Source: Voacanga thouarsii
Lineage: Eukaryota > Streptophyta > Magnoliopsida > Gentianales > Apocynaceae
NCBI GenBank assembly: GCA_026120185.1
Contig: JANUWF010001109.1
Location: 4,704,001 to 4,768,000 of the forward strand
Direction of reading: 5' to 3'
DNA length: 64,000 nucleotides
In this document: positions 34,868 through 47,190 of the stretch, in pieces
How the letters are laid out: each line of letters opens with the position of its first letter
Numbering within the stretch: position 1 is the first letter of the stretch
Notes under the pieces: generated by a model
Database searches by the model: none
Seen by the model: only the letters and a program-made list of their open reading frames with translations
What the model was told of the DNA's origin: nothing
Program-made: the position numbers and the translations under genes

Positions 34868-37800
34868 CCATGTATAATTGGCACTTTAAATTTCTGTAAT
34901 GCATTAGTTGACTTAGGTGCTAGCATTAATTTATTACCATATAAAAAATTTAAAAAGCTAGGCCTATGAGAACCCCAACCCACTAGGATGAGTATTCAAC
35001 TCACATATAGATCTATCAAATATTCTAGGGGTATAATAGAAGATGTGCTTGTAAAAGTGGACAAATTCGTATTTCTAGTGGATTTCGTTATTCTTGACAT
35101 GGATAAAGATTCCAAAGTCTCTTTAATCTTAGGTAGACCCTTCCTAGCTATAGCAAAGGCATTAATTGATGTTCATGGAGGAAGGTTGACACTTAGGGTT
35201 GGGGATGAGGAAGTAGTCATTTACATCCATAAAAGCATGCAACACCATTTATCTTCTGATGATTCTTGTTTGAGAATTGATATTCTTGACGAACCGATTT
35301 TAGAGTTTATGCAGGAATCATTTGAGGAGGAGTTGGTAGAAACGTCAGTAGCATATTTGGAGGACTCTATTGATGAGGATAGGATAAAGAGTTTTGAAAA
35401 CATTGAGAAAAGCAGTTTGGAGAGAATGAAATCATCCATAGAGAATTTCCCGGAATTGGAGCTAAAAGACCTACTCGAGCATTTGGAATGTGTGTTCTTG
35501 GCTGAAGGACATAAATTGCCTGTGATCATTGCCAAAGACCTCACTAAAGAACAAAAGACCAAATTGGTAAGTATGTTGGAGAAATATAAGGGAGTAATAG
35601 CATGGAGGATCACCGATATAAAGGAAATTAGTCTATCCTTTTGCACTCATAAGATTTTGATGGAAGACGGTGCAAAGGCCATAGTGCAACCCCAATGTAG
35701 GTTAAACCGATACGTGAATGAAGTGGTAAAATGTGAGGTGATTAAGCTTCTAGATTCAGGAATCATTTACCCTATTTCTGATAGTATTTGTGTGAGTCCT
35801 ACTCAAGTGGTACCAAAGAAGGGAGGAATGACGGTAAGCCCCAATGATAAAAATGAGCTAGTCCCTATGAGATTGGTCACGGGTTGGAGGTTTTGCATTA
35901 ATTATAGGATGCTAAACAAAGCCACTAGGAAAGACCACTTCCCTCTCCCTTTTATTGACCAGATGTTGGAAAGGTTAGCCTGACATGAATACTATTATTT
36001 CTTGGATGGATTTTCTGACTACTTACAAATCCTCATAGCTCCTGAGGACCAAGAGAAAACCACTTTCACATGTCCATATGGTACTTTTATATATCATCAA
36101 ATGTTGTTTGGTCTTTGCAATGGTCCCGAAACATTCCAACGGTGCATGGCGCCATTTTTAAAGGACTCGTGGGGGATATCATGAAGGTATTTATAGATGA
36201 TTTCTTAGTTTTTGGTAATTCGTTTGACTTGTGTTTATCTAATCTTGAAAAGGTACTAGCACGATGTGAAAAGACTAACCTCATGCTTAATTGGGAAAAA
36301 TATTTTTTCATGGTATAAGAAGGTATTGTGTTGGGGCACAAAATTTCAAGGAAGGGAATAGAAGTAGATAGAGCAAAGATTGAAGTAATTGAGAGGCTAC
36401 CTCCCCCTACTTTGGTGAAAGCTATAAGAAGCTTTCTTGGTCATGTAGGTTTTTACAGAAGGTTCATCTTAGATTTCTCAAAAAATTCCAAACCTCTTAC
36501 CTCTTTATTTGAAAAGGATGTTGTGTTTAATTTTGATGAAAAATGCCTCGATGCTTTCACCATGCTTAAGGAGAAATTGATTAATTCACCCATTTTGATT
36601 GCACCTGATTGGTCTCTTCCATTTGAATTAATGTGTGATGCGAGTGATTTTGTAGTCAAAGCAATACTTGGACAAAGGAGGAATAAGCACTTCCAACCTA
36701 TATACTATGCAAGCAAGACTTTAACGGATGTGCAAGAAAATTACACAACAACAGAGAAAGAATTACTTGCTATAGTGTTTACTTTTGATAAATTTCGTTC
36801 TTAACTTATCTTGTCCAAAGTCATTGTTTATACGGACCATTCTACCATCAAGTACCTACTTACCAAACATGATTCCAAACTAAGATTGATAAGATGGATA
36901 TTATTATTGTAGGAATTTGATTTGGAAATTAGGGATAAAAAGGGTGTTGAACACTTGGCTGCGGATCACTTGTCAAGATTGGATAATCCCAACTTGGAAG
37001 CATTGGTAGAAGAAGACATCAATGACACATTTCCGGATGAACAACTCTTGCTCATAGAAGGTGAGATTCCAAACACCCCTTGGTTTGCCGACTTTGCTAA
37101 CTACTTGGTTGCAGGAATTATCCCAAAAGATCTCACAATGCAACAAAAGAAGAAATTTCTCTCCGACGTACAACATTACTTTTGGGAAAACCCTTATTTG
37201 TTTAAGTGTTGTACGGACCAAATCATTCGAAAATGTGTGGATTCTACGGAAGGAAAGAATATTCTTAGACATTGTCATGAAGGACTTGTTGAAGGCCACT
37301 ACCAAGCCAACAACACTGCACGAAAGGTGCTTGAGTCTAGATTCTATTGGCCCACATTGTTCAAAGATACCCACAAGTATGTTCAAAGTTGTGATAGGTA
37401 TCAACGCACATGTATTATTTTTAAATCTAATGAGATGCCATTATAGATTTTTCAAGCTTGTGAAATATTTGATTGTTGGGGGATAGACTTCATGGGACCT
37501 TTTCCTAGTTCTTTGGGAAATAAATACATTTTGGTTGTAGTGGATTACGTCTCTAAGTGGGTAGAAGTACAAGCTTTACCAACTAATGATGCAAGGGTTG
37601 TGGTAAAATTTTTGAAAAAACTTTTCATCCGTTTTGGTGTACCTAAGGTGCTCATTAGTGATAGGAGAACTCACTTTTGTAATATTCAAAAGGAAAAAGT
37701 GCTCAAACTGTAGGAATTTGAAAATAACAAAGAGCATGCATACGGGAGACAAAAATGGTGGAAATAAGCATGAACAGAGAATACCAGAGCATGGAAGCTT

Positions 37801-40254
37801 TAAAACCATACCTCTTAGTGCCTTAAACCTTAAAGATTGTGGTTGAATGAATTGAAGCACAAGAACAGCTTCCTTCTTGTCCACACGATGAAGCCTCCAG
37901 TTCCGATAGTTCTCCTCTGGTGCAATGCTTGGCTCTTCAGTTCTCAGAATATGACCTTCCCTAATCCAAGTTGGTGATCACAGAAATGGGTTGAGAAGAG
38001 TCACAGATTTTTCACTACCTACATCGTCTATTAGCTTGGCTTCCTTGGCTTCTTATGTTAATTAAAACAAAACCAAGAGTCTCGAGGAGAGATGTTATTT
38101 TTTATTTTTATTTTATTTTTCCACACAGAAAATCAAGAGTCATGAAACCAAAAAATAATTATTTTGATAATAATAATATCATCGGGATTTAATATTTTAA
38201 ACACCCGAATATTATTAACAAAATAAATTTTGGCTTCTCCCTAAACTCTTCTGAACTGTGTTCGAAAAATCCTATGGTCCAAGCTATTGGACTAAAATAA
38301 TATTTATTATTTTTCTTGGACCTGAAAAGCCCAAAATAATAAACATTAATTATTTATTCCTTAGGATTAATTAAATAACCCAATAAATAATTAAGTATTA
38401 ATTATTTTTCTCTAGTTTAAATCCAAGTTAATTTTCTAATTATTCAAACTGGACCTAGGTCCTGAATAATTAATTAACCAATTAAATCATATAATAAATT
38501 TCTCTCAATTTATTTTATTCCAGTCTAATAATAAATTAGACTTCCCGAATAAAATAAAAATCTCTCAACTAAGACCAATTCTTCAACCCAAAAAATAATT
38601 AGGACTTATTGACTATTCCGATGACCAAAAAGATACATCGCATTGGCTACGAAAATGACCAAAATATCCCTACTGTATAAATAGCTGTATTTTACATTTT
38701 AAATATTTCTTAATATCACCATAAAGAAATATTGACCCCAAGGACAATGTTGCATTAGCAAAGTCTCCGACCTACAGGTGAAATGACTAAAATACCCCTC
38801 TACACATCGCTGTACATTTAGAGAGGAAGAAGTGTACTATCACCCTTCTAAATAACATCTACCATCCTTAGGCTTCTAGTCCAATGATCCACGACTTCCT
38901 GGAGTGTTTCCACTTTCCAAGGGAGCTACCCTAAAGTAAACATCCAAGTCATGTTTCCCAGGGCCCTGGATATTTAGATCATTCAGACAACCACAAGGGG
39001 TGATATAGTGTAGAAACTATCTTGTATAAGTCTATCTTAACTAACTAGTCACACATACCCAATATGCAAGTATATTGGCCCTACGATAGAACCTCAACTA
39101 CAGCATATCAAAGTATAGTACTTTTAGAATCGTCAAACCACCAACTCGTACTCAAGTCATAGAGTACTAGTCCACGCTGTAGTGGTAGTAATCTAGGTTT
39201 CTACCATATAGTACTTTTAGAGACTACTACTACAGGTCCTATTCTACGTATTCGAAATACGCTTATGTCATGAAGTGAGTGGACTACTCACTGGCTAAAG
39301 GTAAGACATTCCCCGTTTGGAATTCATAACATAATAACCTAGACATAATGAGATTCTCATTCTCATTAATCGGTTAAGAACGAATGTTTATGTGTTTAAA
39401 TAACCCGTGATCTGTACCTTACTGTGAAAGACCACCAATCACATGGATCACTTATTTAAACACAATGGGTTTGTTCCAAACGAAATTATGTACAAATAAA
39501 GAAAATAAATTTACAAACGATTTCTGAAAATAAATTCTTTTAAAATATTCGATATTTACATCAGAAATCTAGTCTATGAGGACATACTTTCCAACACAAA
39601 CATTTGGGAGTGAACCATAGGTTTGCCATCCCTTATCATCCCCAAACAAGTGGACAAGTTGAATTGGTTATAGGGAAATCAAAAGAATATTGAAAAAGAC
39701 TATTAACCATACGAGGAAGGATTAGAGTCTAAAATTAGATGCCACTCTTTGGGCGTACAAGACAGCTTTTAAAAATTGGTACAGCTCCTTTTGGTTAGTT
39801 TATGGAAAAGTATGTCATTTACCTGTTGAGATTGAGCATAAAGCTTATTGGGTTATAAAACTTGTTAACCTTGATCTTAAGTCAGCTGGAAATTCAAGGT
39901 TACTTCAACTTACAGCCTTGGAGGAGTTGTGCGAGGATGCTTATGATACATCCATCCAGTATAAAGAAAAGGTAAAAAAAATGGCACGATAAGCATACCA
40001 TTTGACGACATGAATTTGAGAAAGGTGATCAAGTGTTGTTATTCAATTCGCGCTTACGACTTTTTCTCGGTAAATTGAAATCAAGGTGGTCGGGACCATA
40101 CACAATCGCTAAAATATTTCCCTTTGGCACCTTTGAAATTACTCACCCCACTGGGCGCACTTTTAAAGTCAATGGCAATTGCATGAAACACTATGTTGGT
40201 GAAATCCTTCACACCACCAATCAGGTGGATATGCTCTTTGACACTGCGGCATAA
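34868..40254 (+). pseudogene. A1 pol: protease, RT, RNase H, integrase (split by S3)
   Basis: Protease: ALVDLGASINLLP (Asp at 34910-34912), then GRPFLA. RT: GIIYPISDS, VVPKKGGMTV, FLDG, TTFTCPYGTF, FGLCNGPETFQ, and the catalytic box as FIDDF (about 36190). RNase [45 protein letters not shown]. Integrase: zinc histidines in LRHCHEG and GHYQ with CDRYQ, then [16 protein letters not shown], and after S3 PYHPQTSGQVE; C-terminal SRWSGPYTI (GPY/F type). Damage: TGA 34967 and 35981, a frameshift near 36150, TAA 36316 and 36802, TAG 36910 and 37444, and frameshifts after 39660. The closest match by recall is the Athila lineage. Confidence 0.92.
37709..39596 (-). mobile_element. S3: solo LTR in A1 integrase, reversed, TSD CAAAC
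   Basis: It starts tgtaggaattt and ends ctttccaaca, the reverse of TGTTGG. The duplication caaac is at 37704-37708 and 39597-39601. Removing it with one target copy restores the integrase frame between KVL and LGVNHRFAIPYHP. It matches S2 in reverse along its whole length. Confidence 0.96.
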
Positions 40255-41616
40255 AACTTCTTGGGTTATCCCTAAATTTGTAATATGTACTTTTCTTTTT
40301 TTTTTGGGTACTATTTTCTTTACCTTTTTGTTTATTTTTCTTTTCTAGTTTTTATGCTTTGGTGTATTTCTTTTGTAATTTTATTTTTAGGTACTTCGAC
40401 AATGCTCCTTTCTGCTGGCACTCAACTCTTGTGTAGAAGAAGGCCCACTTTAATGAAAGTATTTTCTTTCTTATCTTTTCCCCTTTTTTTTTTTTGGTCC
40501 CATGGCATTATTTTTTTGCTCTATTTATTTGGCCATTGAGGACAATGTCCAATTTAAGTGTGGGGGAGTGGTTGGAATAGGAAATTCTTTTTATTCTTCT
40601 TTATATTCTTCTTTGAACTTTTTGAGCAGATTTTTCAAAACATTTTTCTGATCTTTTGAGCTTTCAAGATGTATTTTAGTGCATGTCTTTGTGATAGATC
40701 ATAGAGCATATGTTCTATATCATTTGTGGCTTATGTATGACTTTTTGCATGCACTTGGACTAAGTAGTTCTTGATCAAATGCTTTACATTGTTCTTAAAT
40801 CTGTTTTTCTACTAGACTTCATTGAGCATTCTAGAACTTACTTGAATACCTCTTGAGGCGAAATAAGAAAGACATTCATGATTTAACTTAAGGATAATGG
40901 TAATAGGCCTTTTTTGAATAGTTTGATCTTTTCAAACCTACCTATTTTACATTATCCCTAGTGCCTATTTTAAGCCTAAATTGTCAATTTCTTGCTTAAA
41001 ACCCATTATCATACTTTGTCCATTACTTCTTTCTGAGATTTTGATTTACTTTTTAAATCTTTGATTGCTCTTGATGGATGAAAGTACAAGTAGAAGAATG
41101 ATAAGGGAAAAAGTGTGTGTAAATGTCATGACTTGTTACTTTTAGTCATGCATCATGTGTTGAATTGTGAAAGGAGAAAGGAGGACAAAAGGAGAAAAGA
41201 AAAAAAAAGGATCCAAGCTGAAAGAAAAACAAAAAGCTACTAGAAAATGTTGAAAACAGAAACTAAGAAACAAACAAAAGCAGCAGTTGAAAAGAAGAGA
41301 AAGAATATCTGAAAGAAAAAGAAAAGAAAAGCACAGGAAGAATGCTGAGTTGAAATAAGAATTGTTGAAATTTTGATGATCTTGTGAAATATGATTAATG
41401 AGAGAAGAACTGTAGATGAAAAGAATGCAAGAGTTGCTTGAACTTAATAGATTTCTATACAAGGTTATGGGTATTTGACTAGTTCTGAGATAGGAAAGCA
41501 AGAAAGTTTGGAATCTCTTGGTACATTTTGTTTATCATTTTCTTGCAAACTCTCATCATCTTTGATATTTGATTTCCTATATCCTTCGTTTGGACAGCTA
41601 CATTACAAGCCCTTTA
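40255..41616 (+). other. A1 3' non-coding region (first part; continues 43409-43753)
   Basis: No protein frame. It carries gtacttcgacaatgctcct, a T-rich tract, ttggccattgaggacaatg and an inner purine tract. The same order recurs in A2 at about 51210-52950, which shows it belongs to the family. A-rich tracts with aaagaaaaagaaaag lie near 41165-41340. Confidence 0.8.
40556..40571 (+). promoter_or_regulatory. Internal purine tract (second PPT-like site)
   Basis: aagtgtgggggagtgg follows the pol stop by about 300 bases. It is nearly the same as the true PPT (agtgtgggggaaag at 43754) and is conserved in A2 (51499-51514), so it may be an extra plus-strand priming site. Confidence 0.55.
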
Positions 41617-43403
41617 TATTGGGAAAAGTGCCCTCTTAGACTAAGTTTTTGATGTAAAAATCAAATGTTTTAATAAAAGAATTTATTTTCAGAAATTGTT
41701 TGTGAATTTACAATTTTATTTGTGCACAATTACGTTTGAGAAAGACCCATTGTGTTTAAGTAAGTGGTCCATGTGAATGGAGGTCTTTCATAGTAAGGTA
41801 TGGATCACGGGTTACTTAACACATAAACATTCGTTCTTAATCGATTAATGAGAATAGGAATCTCATCATGTCTAGATTATTATGTTGTGAATTCTAAAAT
41901 GGGGAATAGCTTACCTTTAGCCAGTGAGTAGTCCACTTACTTCATAACATAAGCGTATTTCGAATACGTAGAACAGGACCTGTAGTAGTGGTTTCTAAAA
42001 GTACTATATGGAAGAAACCTAGACTACTACCACTACAGTATGGACTAGTACTCTACGACTTGAGTATGAGTTGGTGGTCTGACGAAGCTGGACGCATATA
42101 CTTTGATATGCTATAGTTGAGGTTCTATCGTAGGGCCAATATACTTGCATGTTGGGTATGTGTGACTAATTAGTTAAAATAGATTTGTACAAGATAGTTT
42201 CTATACTATATCGCCCCTTGTGGTTGTCTGTATGATCTAAATATCCAGGGCCTTAGGAAACATGACTTGGATGTTTGCTTTATGGTAGCTCCATTGGAAA
42301 GCAGAAACAATCCAGGAGGTCGTGGATCATTGGACTAGAGGCCTACGGATGGTAGATGTCATTTAGAGAGGTGTTAGTACACTTATTCATCTCTAAATGT
42401 ACGGCGATGTATAGAGGGGTATTTTAGTCATTACACCTATAGGTCGGAGACTTTGCTAACGCAGCATTGTCCTTGGGATCAATATTTTCTTATGGTGATA
42501 TTAGAAAATATTTAAAATGTAAAATACAACTATTTATATGGTAAGGGTATTTTGGTCATTTTAGTAGCCAAGACGGTGTGTCTTTTGGTTCCCAGTATAG
42601 ACCGTGAGTCCTAATTAAATACGGACTAAGGAATTGATCTTAAATTAAATGGAATTTATTTTATTTAAGTAGCCTGATTTAATTGTTGGGCTAGAATAAA
42701 ATAAAGGTCTATGGAGAGAGAGAAAATTAATTAAATTAGTTTAGTGGGTTAATTAATTATTCAGGGCTTTGGCCCAGTTTGAATAATTAAAGATTAACCT
42801 GGGACTAAACTAATATAGGCTTATTTAATTGAACTAATTTATTTGGGTTGAAAAATTAATTATTGATTGGGTCAATTATTTGGTTCTAATTAGAGTAATT
42901 AATTAAGTCCAAAAGGTTAAACTAAGAGTCTAATGGTCCAATCCAGTTTAACCTAGGGTTTTATTTAGGTTAAACAAGAGGATTAGAAACAACATTATTG
43001 TAGAATACATACAATCTCTGAGATGGCTTCTTCTCGATGAAAGGCCAAGCGTCTCTCTCTCCAGAAAAATACCCTAGCCTGTTAGTTGTTCACCAAACGG
43101 TAGTTAGGCAAGCCATATACTGAAAGACCGAGAGTTCAGTGTTCACATACATGCAAAGGCAGAGTAGGAGGCTTGCAGGAATTTCACCAGAGGCTTCTAC
43201 CAGCACACCTACCCCGGTTGTGTACGTTTCGGTTCAGCCACCTTTGAGAACCAGAAAGAGAGGTAAAAATTTTAAAACTTCAGGATTTGGACAGAGTGCA
43301 ACCGCGCCGGCCCTGCCCTGGAATCCCCTGTTCTTGTGTTTTTACAGTTTTTTTGATTCTCTTCCGCTGTGTGCCCTATGTTTTCCCGCTTTTGATGCCT
43401 TCA
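41617..43403 (+). mobile_element. S4: solo LTR in the A1 3' region, TSD CTTTA
   Basis: It starts TATTGGGAAAAGTGCCCTC (TG mutated to TA) and ends gatgccttca. The duplication cttta is at 41612-41616 and 43404-43408. The uninterrupted A2 copy near 52570-52600 shows the empty arrangement. The first kilobase matches S1 and S2; the 3' end differs. Confidence 0.94.
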
Positions 43404-43753
43404 CTTTAACCTTACATTACAAGCTTGAAAGTCTTACTTGACCTGAGTAGAATCGTGATATGTCTCAGATTAGTGGAGAGAGTGTATGAAAAGTAAGCTT
43501 ATAGAATGCATATATTTTTGAACTAAATTCTTTCCAATGGTTTGAGAAAGATGTTTAGTGTTGGGATGGTTCTACTAGTCTTTCTTCACTTACACAAGTA
43601 TTCCATTTGTTATGAACGGTATAGTAGCATATGTTTTGTTGTCTTGAATAAAGAAAGCATTGGAAATATCATTTTGAACTTGAGTGATTTTGGTAAAAAC
43701 TTGTGTTTTCCTACTTGTCTTTGATACTTTGCTTGATGATAAGCAAAGAGCTA

Positions 43754-43767
43754 AGTGTGGGGGAAAG
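43754..43767 (+). promoter_or_regulatory. A1 polypurine tract
   Basis: agtgtgggggaaag ends exactly where the 3' LTR (TGATAGGG) starts, as needed for plus-strand priming. Confidence 0.9.
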
Positions 43768-45260
43768 TGATAGGGCCTAAATTAGTCATATATTTCATAG
43801 TTATTTAAGGCTATTTTGTGATACATTTTGTTCAATAACTGGTCATATTCCTTCATATTTGAGATTATACTCTTGAAAATGTATTTTGTATATTATTTTA
43901 GATTTTAGGGGTAAAATAAGGCAAAAACGTCTCTAAACAGAAGAGAGGCGGTGTCGGCCAGGACAGGGGAACCGGCGCCGGGCATGTGCTGCTGCACATA
44001 CTTCGAGGTGATAAAAATTGGCAAAAACAGAGTTGAACAAAACACAGCAGGCGCTGGTTGGGAGCTCAGAGGCGGCGCCGATTGCACTCTGAAAGAAGTG
44101 GCGTGAAAATCAAGAAAAATCGGCGAACGGAATGAAGGAACAGATCACAACTGGCACCAGCTGTGCATTGGTGTCGAGACGGTGCCTCAATTTTCATGCA
44201 CGTTTTTTGTAATTTTGCAGAGTTTTAGTAGTTTCCTACTTCTAGTCAGCCAAAAACCCTAGAGGAACAATCTTAGGCACTTCTAAAGCCTATAAATAGA
44301 GGAAAAACACAAGAAAAATGGGAGAATTCATAGATCAAAACATCAAATCACTCAAATTAAAGGAGGAATTTTTCAATTCAATGAGGATTGTGCAAGTGAG
44401 TCTTCAAAGAAAGAAGAAGTAGGCTTGCCTATGAGTTCTTTCTTTTACTTTGCTTTCTTTTTCTTGAATAATGATGCATTAATTATTTTATTATAATTTG
44501 ACATTATTTAGGTATTCATGATTGTTAGAGTTACGTTGATCTTTTGATTAATTGATTATTATTCTTGGTATTAAATTACTTGTGCTAATCATGAGATTAA
44601 ATTACTTGTGCTTGGAAAAGGGATTGATGATGGTTTCAATTTATTGATTTCATATTTGTTGTTTATTAACTTGCTTGGAAAATGGGCTAATTGCTAAGAA
44701 CTGGTAATTAAAGGTTAATTGATATCTGCTAGGATATGGATTCATTGGTTAATTTCATGTTTTAAATTTGCCAGGATATGAAAATTTAATCAAGAATTGT
44801 GTTTAATGCATCTTTTGGATGAATTAGTTGAGACATGATATGTGATGCTAATTTGTCTAGAAGATAGTAATTTCATGGATTGAAAAAGAAGTGAATCTAT
44901 CTTAATCCTTCATGATACCAAGAAAATAATTAGTTATGATAAGGGTTGGGTACTTTAAAATCATGTTTGTTAAAATAATGGTTTAAGTTACATAGTTCTC
45001 TATCCTTGATATGTATATATTCTTTTATTTTATTTTATTTTTATTTTTATTTTTTTTCACTTTATTGGGTCGGTTAAACAATGAAAGAAAAGGGATTACT
45101 GCATACTTGTTCTTTGAGGATCGACACTTGTTTTAAACCCTATGCTATGCTTAATGATGAGTATACTCATATGTGTAATTTGAGGTTAACGTTTTAATTT
45201 AACTTGATTGAGAATGTTCTTATATTTATATTATTTTTATACCCAAATCAAAACACATCA
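43768..45260 (+). repeat. A1 3' LTR
   Basis: TGATAGGGCC to ACACATCA, 1493 bases. It is colinear with 32351-33858 and 47191-48723. The GC-rich block lies at 43944-44180, tataaatag at 44291-44299, and the conserved end cctatgctatgcttaatga at 45138-45156. Compared with the 5' LTR it lacks a short part of the GC-rich block. Confidence 0.95.
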
Positions 45261-45265
45261 GTTAT

Positions 45266-46222
45266 ATATGCCAGAAGTTCGCAAGAACTTAGTGTCTGAG
45301 TCACTGCTGAATAAGCATAGATTTCGCATAGTGTTCGAATCTGATAAAGTTATTTTGTCTAAATCTGGAATGTATGGGTTGTTCAAATTGAATGTAGTGA
45401 CCATTATCAATAAAGAGTCTTTTGGTTATTTGCTAGAGTTTTCCAATGTTTGGCATAGTAGACTAGGACATGTTAGTTATGATACAATGCGTAGATTAAT
45501 TAACTTGGATCATATTCCTTCATTCCAAATTGATTCGAAAAGAAAATGTGAAATTTGTATTGAGGCAAAGTTAACTAAGTCTTCACTTCATTCAGTTGAA
45601 AGAAACATCAAATCTCTTGAATCAATTCGTAGTGATGTTTGCGATTTAAAATTCGTTCAAACAAGAGGTGGTAATAAATGTTTTATTACCTTTATTAATA
45701 ATAGTACAAAATACTGTTATGTGTATTTGCTTAAAAGCAAAGATGAAGCCTTAGAAAAGTTTATTCTTTGCAAGAATGAAGTTGAAAATCAACTTAAAAA
45801 GAGAATTAAAAGGTTGAAAAGTGATAGGGGTGGTGAATATGAAACATCAATTGGAGAATTCTTTGCACAACATGGAATTATACACGAAGTAGCTCCGCCT
45901 TATTCTCCTCAATCAAATGGTGTTGCTGAACGTAAAAATCGCACTTTAAAAGAAATGATGAAAGCCATGCTAATAAGTTTAGGATTATCTCAAAATATGT
46001 AGGGTGAAGCAATTTTATCTAATAACTACTTATTGAATAGGATACCCAGGAAAAAGAAAGATGCAACTCCTTATAAGTTATGGAAAGGAAGGCAACCGTC
46101 TTACAAACACTTGCGAGTGTGGGGGTGTCTTGCAAAAGTAGTTGTTCTAATACCAAAGAGAACAAAGATAGGTCCTAAAACCGTGGACTATATTTTTATT
46201 GACTACGCACATAATAGTAATG
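45266..46222 (+). pseudogene. C1 protease end and integrase, between A1 and A3
   Basis: It takes up the C1 frame (YMPEVRKNLVSESLLNKHRF). Then come VWHSRLGHVSYDTMRRLINL and CEICIEAK (the zinc domain), SDVCDL (first catalytic Asp), RLKSDRGGEYE (second Asp) and NGVAERKNRTLKEMM (Glu). TAG at 46000-46002 stands where relatives have Trp (QNM stop GEA). The frame goes on to KTVDYIFIDYAHNSN and is cut by A3 after 46222. The continuation is at 62797. A changed ITFINN (usually ITFxDD) is also seen. Confidence 0.93.
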
Positions 46223-47190
46223 TAATAGGGACTAAATTCAACACTATTCTCCTATGTTTTGACTTATGAAAAATATAGATGTGGACTAACTTGTGTGATC
46301 TATATGTGATAGGATATGTTTGACTTCAGTTCTTTTAAGGCATTCAAATAAGATTGCTAAACTACTCTTGCGTAATAGAATTCAAGAATGGGTGATCAAG
46401 ATAAATTTCAAGCTATGAGAATGCATACCAAGAAGTCCTTATGGAAGAACTTTAGACTAAGAATTGTTATTAAGGTATTTCTTGTTAATTCCTATGTCTC
46501 TTTACCTTATGATTTAATTTATTTTTATCATGAAACACACAAAGAAAAAGATTTCAAAGTTTTCAAATCTCAGAATTTTGGATTGAGTAGTTTGGATGAT
46601 TCTGCATCCAAAAAATTCGTCCAAAATCTTGTAAACTATGTCAAATATTTTATGCCTAAAAAAAATTTCATTTTGGACTTACTTTTTGGATGTATCGTCA
46701 TTCGAAACATGAGTCCAAAACTTGGGTAAATTTGACAGTAAAATTATAGCCATTTTATATTCGTTAGTACTTCACTTTATATCTCTATATAATGCCTCTA
46801 AACTTGATTTGACATAAGATTTTTGTGCTATCATTCTAAGAAACACTCTTGCTTTATAGAAAACAAAAATCTCCTTTATCAAAGTGCTTTAAAGTGAATT
46901 GAAATTGTGTCTAAAAGGTAAAAGTGTTTATGCTTTTTCCTTGGTGCATATCTGCTCAAATAAGTGAGTTTTTATGTTCCGTTGATATTTAATCTCTTTA
47001 GTATAACAAGATTATAGTGTAAAATCCATCTGGGGTGAACCTTGATTTGATTGGTTGGTTGAGAAGTTTTAGAAAACCAAGTGTGGTGATCTTCTCTTGT
47101 ATTTAGTGCATATTGATTTTATTAAGTTAAGTAAATGAATTCTGGTTGAAAATCCTTAAGTGTGAGTTTAAGGTAGTGGATGTAGATCTT
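46223..47190 (+). other. A3 left segment (LTR part)
   Basis: AT-rich sequence with no recognised domain; a 113-codon open frame at 46388-46729 matches nothing I know. The start resembles the reversed fragment at 7205-7221. It ends at atctt, directly before the A2 LTR. Confidence 0.5.

Larger units (their letters stand above)
30772..45260 (+). mobile_element. A1: Athila-like Ty3 retrotransposon, 14.5 kb with insertions
   Basis: Both LTRs, a primer-binding site, a gag remnant, protease, RT, RNase H, integrase and a polypurine tract are present in Ty3 order. The target duplication gttat is at 30767-30771 and 45261-45265, and the C1 reading frame joins across it (NYVL to YMPEVRKNL). Three other elements sit inside: a reversed solo LTR of the same family (30801-32345), S3 (37709-39596) and S4 (41617-43403). 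Without them A1 is about 9.3 kb. Gag is mostly deleted and pol is full of stops, so it is defective. Confidence 0.94.

Noticed and set aside
34351..35646. Minus-strand open frames opposite A1 gag and protease/RT
   Set aside because: Antisense shadows; the + strand carries DLGAS, GRPFLA and other pol motifs over the same bases.
30772..45260. A1 as an integrated pararetrovirus or an env-bearing retrovirus
   Set aside because: There is an integrase, both LTRs and Ty3 domain order; no movement-protein or coat-protein-like frame and no env-like frame remain between integrase and the 3' LTR.
46388..46729. 113-codon open frame in the A3 left segment as a gene
   Set aside because: No recognisable domain, AT-rich, and inside an LTR segment; no evidence beyond length.
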